Below, one piece after another: positions 1-9,410 of a stretch of 64,000 nucleotides of DNA. Below the pieces are notes generated by a model, which had not been told where the DNA came from, did not search any database, and worked only from the letters and a program-made list of their open reading frames with translations. Every line of letters begins with the position of its first letter. The first letter of the stretch is position 1. A program made the translations under genes and the position numbers. Source of the stretch: Pinus tabuliformis (lineage: Eukaryota > Streptophyta > Pinopsida > Pinales > Pinaceae); the NCBI GenBank assembly GCA_031772625.1, contig CM062817.1, forward strand, positions 952,838,842 to 952,902,841, in the 5' to 3' direction.

Positions 1-394
1 TTTCAATACGTTATATTTCACACTTGTAATCATAGCTTCAGTTCATTCTCCCTATGAATAACATCCTCACAGCCATTCTTGGAAACTGCATCAATATAGT
101 AACCACTTTCCTTTATTGGAGTGGATAGGGGGGGTTTACATAAATATCACATTCATTGTACTATACCATATCCATGTTTGGATAATACTCATGTATGCTT
201 CTAGACTATGGAAATGATTTCTTTCATGTGGTGTATAAGAAATAACCTTCCTATATCCTTCTATGGAAAAATGTAATCTTTAGTATAACATCTACAGGAA
301 GGCAAATTCCATAATGGTTTCTAGACTCTCCAATTAGGCCTTCACCATGTGTACATTAGATAATGAAGTTGTATATTTCCAACTTTCGTACTAA

Positions 395-720
395 TCTCAT
401 AGCAGAATCTCGATGTGAACCTTGTGGGTGACAAAAATATGTAGTGAAAACCATGAAACAAACTCCTAAGGGAAGAAACCACTAGTTAATTTCTTAAATT
501 TATGATAACATATTTTAGCTTGATCTGCTTCGTGGCCTCTAAGATCAGGCCAGGATGTTCTCCATGTGTCTATGGATTTCTTATCAATATAATTTATTAG
601 TCCACTAAAGTCTTTGACTTATCATTCACATCAAAAGTATTACTGCATACTCACTTGTAGAAACAAGAGGTGCACAATGATTCCATAAAGCATACTTAAA
701 TTGTAAGATAGTTAATCAAA
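395..720 (+). pseudogene. decayed Ty1/Copia integrase fragment (possible)
   Basis: Broken plus-strand reading frames in this stretch resemble the start of a Copia integrase. A Cys-x2-Cys pair (CEPC) is followed about 40 codons later by DNA that reads like the degenerate Asp-Leu-x-Gly-Pro-Leu/Met-Arg block, and then by a piece like the 'SEVF...LVEKQ' segment. Frameshifts and stops interrupt every frame, so it cannot be expressed. No LTR or other Copia domain was found next to it. The match is by eye on a very degenerate sequence and could be chance. Confidence 0.25.
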
Positions 721-2267
721 CCACATCAATACAATTGCATCTATAAACCAACAATTTCCATGTCATGGATGAATTTCCCTAAATATCTAAAGATCATATT
801 TAACCCTTTCTATCCATTCCAAAATCCTTTCTAAAATAAAAGTCACCATTTCTAAAGATGCTATATGTTAGAGCCTGGATTTACCTCAGACTGAAGGGAG
901 GCAACTTCCAGGGTAACCACAAACCACGTTTAACCTGGTAGCTAGCCCTACCAGGTCGGGAGAGGGCTCTTCCCTTATGGATCTTAGTCAAGGTGACTGG
1001 ATCAGATAGGGATTTCAGGCAAGGTATAGTAGCTCAAGGGTTTTGATTGATTTTGTTGGTGTTTCACTGGATCATATGGAGCTAGGCAATTTGGGTTTGG
1101 GAAATTAGGTCAGAATGCAGGGTGTTCTATAGGGCAAGGTAGGTATAGACTTCTACACTTGAAATTGAGAGAGGTGAGATTTCTAAGACTGGTGAGGAAC
1201 TTAGGAGAGCATGTATAGATCATGTATTTTTCTCAAACAGCAGAAAACATAGAGTACTGAATGATTTCCCAAGGTAGAGCACCACAAATAATGAATTCTA
1301 CCTATCTATCTTGATATCATTCAATTAGAAGAAGTGAAATAGATGATTGCATACATAAAACACATAAAAAACTAATTAACAAAGAAGAAACTATGCTAAA
1401 ACACCATACCACAGGAATCCCATAAAAATAGCTGCAAGTCCTATTAATTTCTTTGCCAAACTGCTTACAATGGTGTACAATCTAGCTCAGGGCATCCAAG
1501 TGAGTCCAAATTTTTCTAATGACAAAAAAATACATAATATAGACATAAAACCACCTATTCTAGCCATCAGGGGTCGAAACCAAGAGAAGAGGGGCTATTA
1601 CAACCATTTCCAAATAGGGACCAGGAATATAGGCAATGGAACAACTTGCCTCTATAAGCATGGAAACTGATTCATTGACCCCAAAACCACCACAAACTGA
1701 TGAATCTACCCTCTAAGATCATTTCACTAATGCATTTAAATGCCAAGTCATTAATTACAATCATAAAATCATCCATGAAGAGAGAGAAAGTCAACTTGTA
1801 GTGAGAATAGGCGAAAATTGGATTTTCTAGCAAACTGGCCAAAAGCGTAGTGCCACTTTCCACCCATTTTTGGAGGCCTTCCCCTTAGCCAAATTTAGCT
1901 CATGATGGCTCATTGGAAAGGTCATCTAGTCTAGTTTCTGCAAAAACTTGAATTTTTTCATTTGGATGTCATTTGCCCCCTTAAACCTAAAATCTCCCAA
2001 GGTTGCTTCTGTGTGTCCAAAAAGAGGGAGAGAGGTCATTTTTTGGTTGTTTTTGGACCTTTTGGTGACCTATTTTTGCTCCAATTTTTTTGAAATTTTA
2101 TTGGATGAATGCTCTTATCATTCTGAATCCAAATATATAAACTTTTCCTTCAACAAGTGCTCCAGGGAAAAGCACAACTGGGCCGGTTTTCTGTTTTGAA
2201 AATTGCAAAACTTGAAAAATGAAAAAAATCATCAAAACTTGCCCACATTTGGCATGGGACACCACCA
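721..2267. other. non-coding stretch, nothing recognised
   Basis: Short open frames here have no recognisable domain. The part from about 1800 to 2267 lies directly downstream of the minus-strand pseudogene at 2268-3924 and may belong to the same repeat: the motif AAGCGTAGTGCC at about 1845 resembles motifs near 4390-4490 on the other side of that ORF. I saw no LTR pair or RNA gene. Confidence 0.4.
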
Positions 2268-3924
2268 TCAGCTGCTTTGATGGGCTAGTGAGGCTTCAAA
2301 TAATATCTTAAACTTATTTTTCTCCTTTTTTCTCTTTAAATCCTTCCTCAACCTAGCTTTAAGTTTCCTAATCCTTATGTTACAGATTTTGTTTTGGGCG
2401 AAGTAATGGTAGGCCATGTGGCGAAGCATCTTCCTATCCCTGTTGGCCTTCTCAATCAGCCCTTCAAGGTGTATGTTGACCCTCTCAAGCAATGTTTCCC
2501 TATCATTCTCAATATCTTGCTCAATTGAAGTCAACTTGACATGACCCTCCTTGGCCTTTTGCTTATTTTCTTTGATCATTTGCAGCTCCATGAGGACTTG
2601 CTTGTCACTCAACTGTTCGTTTTCCTACTCTAAATATCTGATGATGAACTTAGCCCTCTCTAAGTTATCTGCCAAGAATTGTATCTCAGCTTCTTGTTCC
2701 TTTATGATAATGTCTTTGACAGTCTTTGGATCTTGAGTTTCCAAATCAATAATGTCAACTCCATGATGAGTAAAGTGTTGTGGCTCCTCATGCTCAACAA
2801 GATTGAAATCTCTTTCCTGCTCATCACTAAGATCCTCTTCTTGCACCTTTTCCCTTGCCCTTGCTTTGCTGCTCAACCTGTACCTGTTTTGCTAAAGAAG
2901 AAGGCAAAGCCCCTTCCACACCTTGTGGAGATAGCATTTGCCTATGGCCTGATGACGAAGGCAAGACCCCTTCCACACCTTGTGGAGATAATACTTGCCT
3001 AGCAGCTACAAAAAGTTTCCTACTACCCCTCTTATATGTCACAAACACTGGCACTCCAACAGTTTCAGTCTCTTTGACCTTTTCATTGCTTGACTCTTCG
3101 AATTTTTCATGGCTTGAAGGTCCACCTTCTTCATGATGTGTTGATGAAAGGATTTGAGGGCCTTTGGACATCTCATGAGAAATGAAAGTCTCCTATGGCA
3201 TGTTAAGGAGGTTCAGGTGGTGGAGAACAATGATTTTGATCAAAGAGTAATGGTAAATGCTATTAAACTGTTGGGGGTATGGCTTTCTCTATACAATATG
3301 TGCCATCTTCTTAATGTTTCTAAACATGAAGTAAGGGAGATTCATCATCTTTACTCTAGTGAAATGCATGAGAAGTCTAATGTGATAGGCATACAACCAG
3401 GAGAACCTACCTTCACATGTGAAGTACTTGATAATGATTTTCATCAATGGGGTATACTTGTCTTCCAAAAACATGAAGGGGAATACTCTCATCATTTTGT
3501 CTTTGTATCTAGCCTTGATGTAAGGCTCATAGTACTCCTGATGAATATCCTGACCTTTGTACCAATTTTCACCCACATCTAGAATTCCTGTAGCCTCTGA
3601 GATGAAAGTTGTTGATATGGTGAAGGTTATTCCGACAAGGGTTACTTCATTACTGTGCAAATGAGTCACAAATAGCCTAGCAAACTCATGATGAAAACTG
3701 ACTCTTTCTATCATTTCACAAAAATCAAAGCATGCCTGATGTTTAAAGCAAGAAATGGCAAGTGGACAAGCTTGTAACTCCCTCAAACTAGTGGGCTCTT
3801 CTCTGATAATTCTTCCTCCTTTATGAGGCTTCCTCTGTTGCTTATGTCTCTCCATGGAACTATCACTGAGTGTCTCTTCCTCATAGTCATATTCACTCCA
3901 TTTTTTTTCTGTGGCTGTGAACAC
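2268..3924 (-). pseudogene. broken ORF of an unrecognised plant repeat-like protein family, coiled-coil C-terminus
   Basis: The minus strand carries a once-continuous protein of roughly 550 residues. The first 211 codons (3924-3289) hold a globular part rich in Phe, His and Tyr (for example 'CFKHQACFDFCEMIERV' and 'FPFMFLEDKYTPLMKIII'). A TAG at 3289 interrupts it, after which the same frame continues to about 2830 through a Ser/Gly/Lys-rich linker. That linker contains a 17-residue direct repeat built on 'VLSPQGVEG' and 'MLSPQGVEG'. A frameshift near 2840-2870 joins it to a Glu/Lys-rich, coiled-coil-like C-terminal part (2876-2268) with one more TAG at about 2625. The layout (N-terminal globular domain, linker, coiled coil) is like repetitive ORFs scattered in conifer genomes, but I cannot name the family. 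No LTRs were recognised around it. Non-functional as it stands. Confidence 0.5.
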
Positions 3925-5970
3925 TTATGGTTTTATATGGACAATGATGGGATAGGGTGCAGGAATGGAATGAACAGAGTGAAGATGAAGGAATATGTGA
4001 GAGTATGATGTGTGAACAGGTTTTAGGGATGAGTAGGGTTTTAGGGAGAGTGAGTAGGGTTTGTAGTGTTGATGGAGAGTGTAAATAGGAATTTAGGGAA
4101 AATGTATGAGGGGATTGGGATTTAGGAAATATGGTATATAGGAATGGGGTTTAGTGAATGATAGCAAGTAGATAGGGTATATATACACTAATGATATGAG
4201 GAAAACTAGGGTTTCACCCTAGAAGCTAAGGTTTTAGATTTAAGAATACAAAACACCAATCTTAGCAAATCAAACCCTAACACATAAGATAGGATTAATG
4301 TACTTACTTGTTAGAGAGAGAAATTGAAAATTTTGAGGTGAATTGGAAATTTGGCAATGATTTGGGCTTGGCTGGGCAAAAACGCAGTGCCTCACATAGG
4401 TGCACAACACCACTCTGAATGCGCAGTGCCTATGTAAAATTACACAGGAAAGCGCTACCAGGTGCGCAACATCAACTCAAAAACGTAGTGCCTTACTTGT
4501 ATTTTCCCACTAATGCTTGAAATCGACCCTTAGCTCTCCTTTTGGCACTTTTAACTTCAACATTAACACAATGAAATGATAAATAGAAGGATGGCTTTAT
4601 ATAGCTTTCACTTTTTGATTTTTTTGTTGGTGAAAACCCAATTTTATAATGTCTATCTGTCTTTTCCAATACTCTGTTTTTTTATGCTTGGCTTCTTTGT
4701 TTTGATAGGTGGATTGATGCTCAAATTCTTTTTATATTTTGCAGTGGCAGAGCTTTTGCAACATCACCAAATTTCTGGGAGCAGCATGGGACCATTATTA
4801 CATATGAGAACATTAAAATTACATCAAATTTAAAGATAAAGTACAAATGCTCTGTTTTCGCCTCAAAACTAGTTTTGAGGTGAGAACTTCATTAAGCTTA
4901 CAAATTAACAGATTATGACTTTCTGATCATTATTAACCTCCTCATGTCTTTGCTGACCATTATTAACGACAATCACTGAATTTTGACCATGGCGGAAACC
5001 CGAAGACCCAATGAGACCGAAACCCTATGTAATTGATGAAATGAACTAAAGATGAGCATGAATCATGACTAAAAGGTATGAAAGGAGGTCAGAAGGTACA
5101 TATCATGAGGGAAAAACTGAAGTAAACCCTACCATCAGTAGATCCATGACTTAAAGGAATGCAACCTCATCAGAATGAGACACCTAGTATGAAATGCAAA
5201 AGAGTAAATTTTGATCACTGATGGCAGTGTGAAACACTAACACTAACAATATAAAAGAATATGAGTGCCACTAACCTTGATTGCATCAATATTTTTTTTC
5301 TTGATGTCAACAACAAAGTGCAAAGATGTGAACTTCGCGAAAGAAGCCACAAAACATCTCACTATGTTTAATTTATCATTGTATACCACTTTATGTATAT
5401 AATTATCTAGGTACCATAACATACAAATATGCATTGGAGATATGTAATTTAATTAGTAACGGTTACACTTGGGAAGCTCCAAGAGATTATTCAGATGATA
5501 AGGTACCATAAATGGTAGATTTAGACAACCTTGTGGAAAATAAAAGCCTAGGGCTAAAGTCAAACCCTAATAAAAAGATGATCCAAATTAATTTTTATTT
5601 ATTCATAAATGAGAAATTATTAAAAATACCATAGTTCTCCATCAACTACGACACTATTAATATTTGAAAATTATGGAATTTTGGACAAGAACTGACACAA
5701 AAATTAAAATGAAATCAATTAAAGACCATTGAAGTACCAATTAGAACCTTCTTGTAAAAATTGGAAACTAGGGCCAAACTCCATGTGGGTCAGCTTATTC
5801 ATGGCAATTGATATTTTTCTTGGATTCCTCTCGTCGAGAGGTGTAGGATTGATCTAAATATCATCCGATTTCGACATCTATTCATGGAGATATGAATTTA
5901 TTTGTGTTATGGGACAATTCGTCAAGGTCGGCCAACAACCAAATTGCCCCCACTTGTGCTCAAGAGTTTA
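3925..5970. other. non-coding stretch upstream of the broken ORF
   Basis: 4010-4200 is rich in TAGGGTTT/AGTAGGG-like steps and reads like an untranslated leader of the minus-strand ORF. 4380-4490 contains short related motifs (AACGCAGTGCC, AATGCGCAGTGCC, AACGTAGTGCC). The rest is AT-rich, with no coding frame that I recognise. Confidence 0.4.
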
Positions 5971-5971
5971 G

Positions 5972-5979
5972 TATAAAAA
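5972..5979 (+). promoter_or_regulatory. TATA-box-like element of a possible old LTR or promoter
   Basis: TATAAAAA lies in a context typical of plant Pol II starts: it is followed within about 30-45 bp by a pyrimidine/ACACAC-rich stretch. Downstream, 7385-7450 resembles the U5 end of many plant Copia LTRs ('GGGTTTCCCCACACTGG'). That suggests 5.9-7.5 kb could be a decayed long LTR, but no partner copy is present in the window. Confidence 0.3.
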
Positions 5980-6204
5980 GAGGTGGCTTGCTATTCATTT
6001 GAACACACACTCTTCTTGTGATCTCTTCCTCTCCACTTGTCTTTGAGTTTTGGTGGGAGGAGAGATCCTAGGAGACAACGTTGCCCTAATGAAGAGATGC
6101 CCTAGATCTAAAAGTTGCCATAGGAAAGACGAATCTACACAACCTTAAAAGAAGATGACGTAGCTTCTAATGCTGCCTTAATAAAAACAGTTAATGGAGG
6201 AAGT

Positions 6205-6360
6205 CTAAATGCTATCATGGTGAAGCTACCCTAAAATGCAGTCATGGTGAAGCTGCCCTAAAACGCAATCATGGTGAAGTTGTTCTAAAAAGCAATCATG
6301 GTGAAGCTGCCCTAAAACGTAGTCATGGTGAAGTTGTTCTAAAACTTAGTCAGGGTGAAG
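6205..6360 (+). repeat. 27-bp tandem repeat, six copies
   Basis: Six consecutive units of 26-27 bp share the core ATCATGGTGAAG and start with CTAAAA. Unit length is a multiple of three, and one plus-strand frame stays open across all units, giving a repeated peptide of the type L-K-x-S/N-H-G-E-A/V-A/V. No start codon or larger gene frame is attached, so coding is unproven. Confidence 0.7.
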
Positions 6361-6485
6361 ACCTAAATGCTTTCCATAAAAGATCTACTTGCTGCCTTAT
6401 CTAGGTCCTAAAAGAGATTCCTTATACGCTATTTTAGGCCACATTTTGAGGAGGGTTTTTCATGTGCCCTAATTGCTATGGGTGT

Positions 6486-6580
6486 AAGACCTAGCCGCAG
6501 TCCTATTGGGAGGACCATAGTCTTTACCTAGCTGCAATCCTATTGGGAGGACCATAGTATTTACCTAGCCACAAAGAATG
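6486..6580. repeat. direct tandem duplication, about 45 bp x2
   Basis: Two adjacent copies contain TCCTATTGGGAGGACCATAG, each preceded by ACCTAGC-C/T-GCA. The second copy differs at a few bases. A third, shorter ACCTAGCCAC follows. It lies in the same stretch as the 27-bp repeat. Confidence 0.65.
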
Positions 6581-6779
6581 AGAAGAGTTGGCCTGTCAAA
6601 GAGTGTAACCAAACGCTGGCTAAAAACTGTCCTAGTGGTGTCATAACAACAGAGAAAGAAGGGGCATAGCACAGTCTGAGGAGAGGCTTGTCTCGGCCCT
6701 CATGGTTGTGCAACAATAAGAGGAAGACAATTGTTCAAGGGTAAAGATAACTCAACCTTACTTATTGCTAGGCTAGGTC

Positions 6780-7210
6780 GCAGGCCATAGCCAGCAGCAT
6801 GGAGGACTGAACACAATGAAAGTACAGTGCAGCACAATGGACAGTATGGTGCAACACATGATGTAATAAGATGCAGCATGGTTGTATTGTCAACATCAGC
6901 ATGGTTGTATTGACAGTATGTTTAGATGCAGCATACTTGGATGGATGCTCCATGATAAATGCAGTGACTGTTGTGGGCAGCATGGATGCAGTACAATGCA
7001 GCATAATGGTACAACATGGTGATGATGGGCATGTAGATATAGCAGCAACTCAATGCATAGCAGCAGCTAGTTGATGATGAGTACAACATGATGATGTGGT
7101 ATTGCTCAGTGATGGGAGAAACATAGTGATGAGACTAGCTGAGTGATTGGTTGCAGTATAGTGTTAGGTGCAACATGATGATGAGGTGCATCATAGTGAT
7201 GGGTGCACAT
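6780..7210. repeat. cryptically simple GCAGCATGG / ACAACATGATG-rich stretch
   Basis: This stretch is built from many imperfect copies of GCAGCATGG, ACAACATG and GTGATGATG on the plus strand. This is the pattern of replication-slippage DNA. Open frames in it (for example 6871-7074) follow from the repetitive composition and are not credible genes. Confidence 0.5.
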
Positions 7211-7805
7211 TGGAGGTTTAGTTGAAGCAATATGCCTTCACCTAAGATCAGATCAGCCACCTCATTATGTTATCTTCATGGTGAAGATCTCCTCTCTTAT
7301 CTTATCAAGTCAAAGTGTTGACTTATGATGTATATGTACTATCTCTCTCTCTACTAAACTATTGAATAATACATAAGAATAATTGATCAAGGGTTTCCCC
7401 ACACTGGAGTTTGTCCCTGACTAGCGCAACATCTTGTGTCCTCTTGTCTCGGCTTCTTTTCTGCAATTTATGTTTAGGTTCTATCTGCATTTTACTATCA
7501 TGCTAAATGTGATTGCTAATCTGGAATTGATATTGAGCTAATATGGAAAATTGAAGTAAATTTTCTCTCAGCATAGAACATACCTAAAATTAACACTTCT
7601 CTAGTATGTGTCCATCACTTTACATAACACAGCCAATTGGGGCATTTCTAGAAGCAAACATAATAGAAATGACCATTGAAGCAATATGCAATGAAATTAG
7701 AATGAGCTATGTTAATAGTCAAAAATGTTGATTTCAAACATAACAAGCTACCCAAATTAAACCAAGATAAAAGGAGTTCAATTTGAAAGATAAAAGAGCA
7801 CAAAC
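7211..7805. other. non-coding stretch; possible intron downstream of the RING exon
   Basis: No coding frame is recognised. 7385-7450 has the look of an LTR U5 end. From about 7500 the DNA is AT-rich and directly follows the splice-donor-like end of the minus-strand exon at 7806, so it may be intron sequence. Confidence 0.35.
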
Positions 7806-8044
7806 CTCAACATGCCCATGCCAGCAGAATTCCATTGTTGAGTAGTAAATGGGCCCACGGATAAGATATTTTCATATTGATTTCGAGACAATGCATTAGC
7901 TTCTGCATTTATATGCCTGACCAGCTTTTCACCTTCGACCATTTGATGCCCAACAGTGGATAATGCAAGTGTCTTGAAGATACTTGTGAATAATGGCCTT
8001 CTACATGTTGGACATGAGTATGTCTCTCCAAGGCCTTGGTCCAA
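7806..8044 (-). CDS. single exon of a RIN2/RIN3-like (AMFR-type) RING E3 ubiquitin ligase, partial
   Basis: The 239-bp segment encodes 79 residues beginning 'LDQGLGETYSCPTCRRPLF'. The Cys-Pro-x-Cys-Arg block is the last zinc-ligand pair of a RING-H2 finger. The preceding Leu-Asp-Gln-Gly matches the plant RIN2/RIN3 family, membrane E3 ligases related to AMFR/gp78, where a Trp precedes it. The exon is flanked on the coding strand by an AG acceptor (TTTTCAAG, 8045-8052) and a GT donor (GAG/GTTTG at 7806/7805). The remaining 60 residues are open but less conserved. No partner exons were found: the first RING ligands and the transmembrane part should lie at higher coordinates, yet that side holds a Copia element and then a glycosyltransferase relic. 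It may be one exon of a gene with very long introns, or an orphan exon of a dead copy. Family assignment is from memory of the motif. Confidence 0.45.
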
Positions 8045-8089
8045 CTTGAAAATATTTTTAAGATCTATGAGAAGAACCCATATTGCATC

Positions 8090-8297
8090 TTTCATAAAAT
8101 CAAAATGAATCCTCTGCTTTTTCTAAAAACAAAATGATATTTTTTGAACAACCGCTTTTGACTCTACTTTTTTCGAAACTATAATGATAGGCCTATGATG
8201 GTGTAATAATTCATATTTCAAATTATAAGATATTAAACCATTTATAAGTTATTCAAACATATCTAAGCTAGCCCTCCAACATTTTGAAATCTAGCAT
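8090..8297. repeat. dispersed direct repeat, copy 1
   Basis: About 200 bp, starting CATAAAATCAAAATGAATCC and ending CATTTTGAAATCT, recurs in the same orientation at about 15338-15530 with roughly 80-85% identity by eye. The two copies sit on either side of the Copia element at 8888-14857 but outside its TSD, so they are older than that insertion. Nature unknown. Confidence 0.6.
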
Positions 8298-8882
8298 ATC
8301 ATTTTTTTCTCTTTCAATCAATCATTCAAAATCTTTTGTTTCTAGTAATTTTTTGTCTCTACTATTTCTCTTGGTAGCTAAGGGATTAATTATATCTATA
8401 AGAGAAGCCAAGAGATCAAATGGTTTAAACGAAATTAAAATAGGGATCTCTTTTACCATGAATCATGTTTTATTTGTGAACACCATCATGTTGTTTATAA
8501 ATGGATATGTTTGGAAAGAAAGTAAACTGAGAAAGATTTTGGACAGTTTCAATATGGGCGCAGAGATGGAAATAAAATTCCAAATAAACCACTCATTTTA
8601 ATGGTTTGAATGAAGAATAAGAACAAAGGGGCCTTCTCTATTTCCATATATGTTATTTATTTTTAATGTGGGTTCAAATACATGGGTTTAAAACTTGAAG
8701 CCCAATGACTACAACAAAAAAGATTGGGGATGGCTATTGGAAAAGTTGTAAGCTCAAATTCCACATTGGAGTAACAAATAACTTTCACTTGGAGAACAGT
8801 TGACATTGGTCAAAGCAATATTAATGGCATCCCAGTATTTTGGCAAGCTCCCAAAATTCAACGTTCATTGTGCCCTGATATC
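8298..8882. other. non-coding stretch before the Copia insertion
   Basis: A 105-codon open frame (8284-8601, +) has no recognisable domain and partly overlaps the dispersed repeat, so I do not call it a gene. Nothing else is recognised. Confidence 0.4.
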
Positions 8883-8887
8883 AAAGA
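8883..8887. repeat. target-site duplication AAAGA (left)
   Basis: This 5-bp sequence is directly outside the left LTR and is repeated exactly at 14858-14862 outside the right LTR. It proves a single integration event for the element between them. Confidence 0.9.
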
Positions 8888-9329
8888 TGTAGGAATTTAC
8901 AGGGTAAGTTCCTCAGAAATAACACCAAAAGGACACCGCTCACAACCAGATCACAGATCAATACACCAGTATTTTTGACGTGGTTAAAACCCTCAAAGAG
9001 GGAAACAGTCCACGGCCTGCGCCAACGTGGCTACTACAGGCAATTTATTAATCAAAGAATGAAAATTTACATAAGCTTCTCTCATGCACGGATTACCCAA
9101 ACAATGACCCTCCATGCGCTTTAAATAGAACTCATGGACCAATCGGGTGTCAAGCCACGGATCAAGTGTCGGTAATACCGAGGAGAGAGTGAACCGTTGG
9201 ATCACTACATATCGTGACCGTCGGATTGTAAGTTACAAAATGTACAACGGTAAAGAAACACACTTTACCTAACTCTATACTAGACCAAGATGAACTTAAC
9301 TATTTCCTATGTGTCGGAATATCCTAACA
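8888..9329 (-). repeat. 3' LTR of the 8.9-14.9 kb Copia element
   Basis: 442 bp, TG...CA ends. It is eight substitutions away from the other LTR, three of them clustered at about 9199-9201. On the minus strand, the TATTTAAAG at about 9118-9126 is a plausible TATA-type promoter. Confidence 0.93.
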
Positions 9330-9339
9330 TCCCCCCTTA
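9330..9339 (-). other. polypurine tract of the Copia element
   Basis: On the minus strand this reads TAAGGGGGGA immediately before the 3' LTR. This is the expected second-strand primer of reverse transcription. Confidence 0.8.
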
Positions 9340-9410
9340 AGAACAACTTGGGATAGGATTGAAGGATTTACAAATATGACACAATAGGAGAAGGAAGGAG
9401 GCACTAGAGC

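Noticed and set aside
6871-7074. Open frames on both strands in the GCAGCATGG-rich stretch
   Set aside because: Produced by the repetitive composition; both strands are open for the same reason.
8284-8601. 105-codon plus-strand open frame
   Set aside because: Overlaps a dispersed non-coding repeat at its start, no domain, low-complexity Ser/Phe/Leu N-terminus typical of T-rich DNA.
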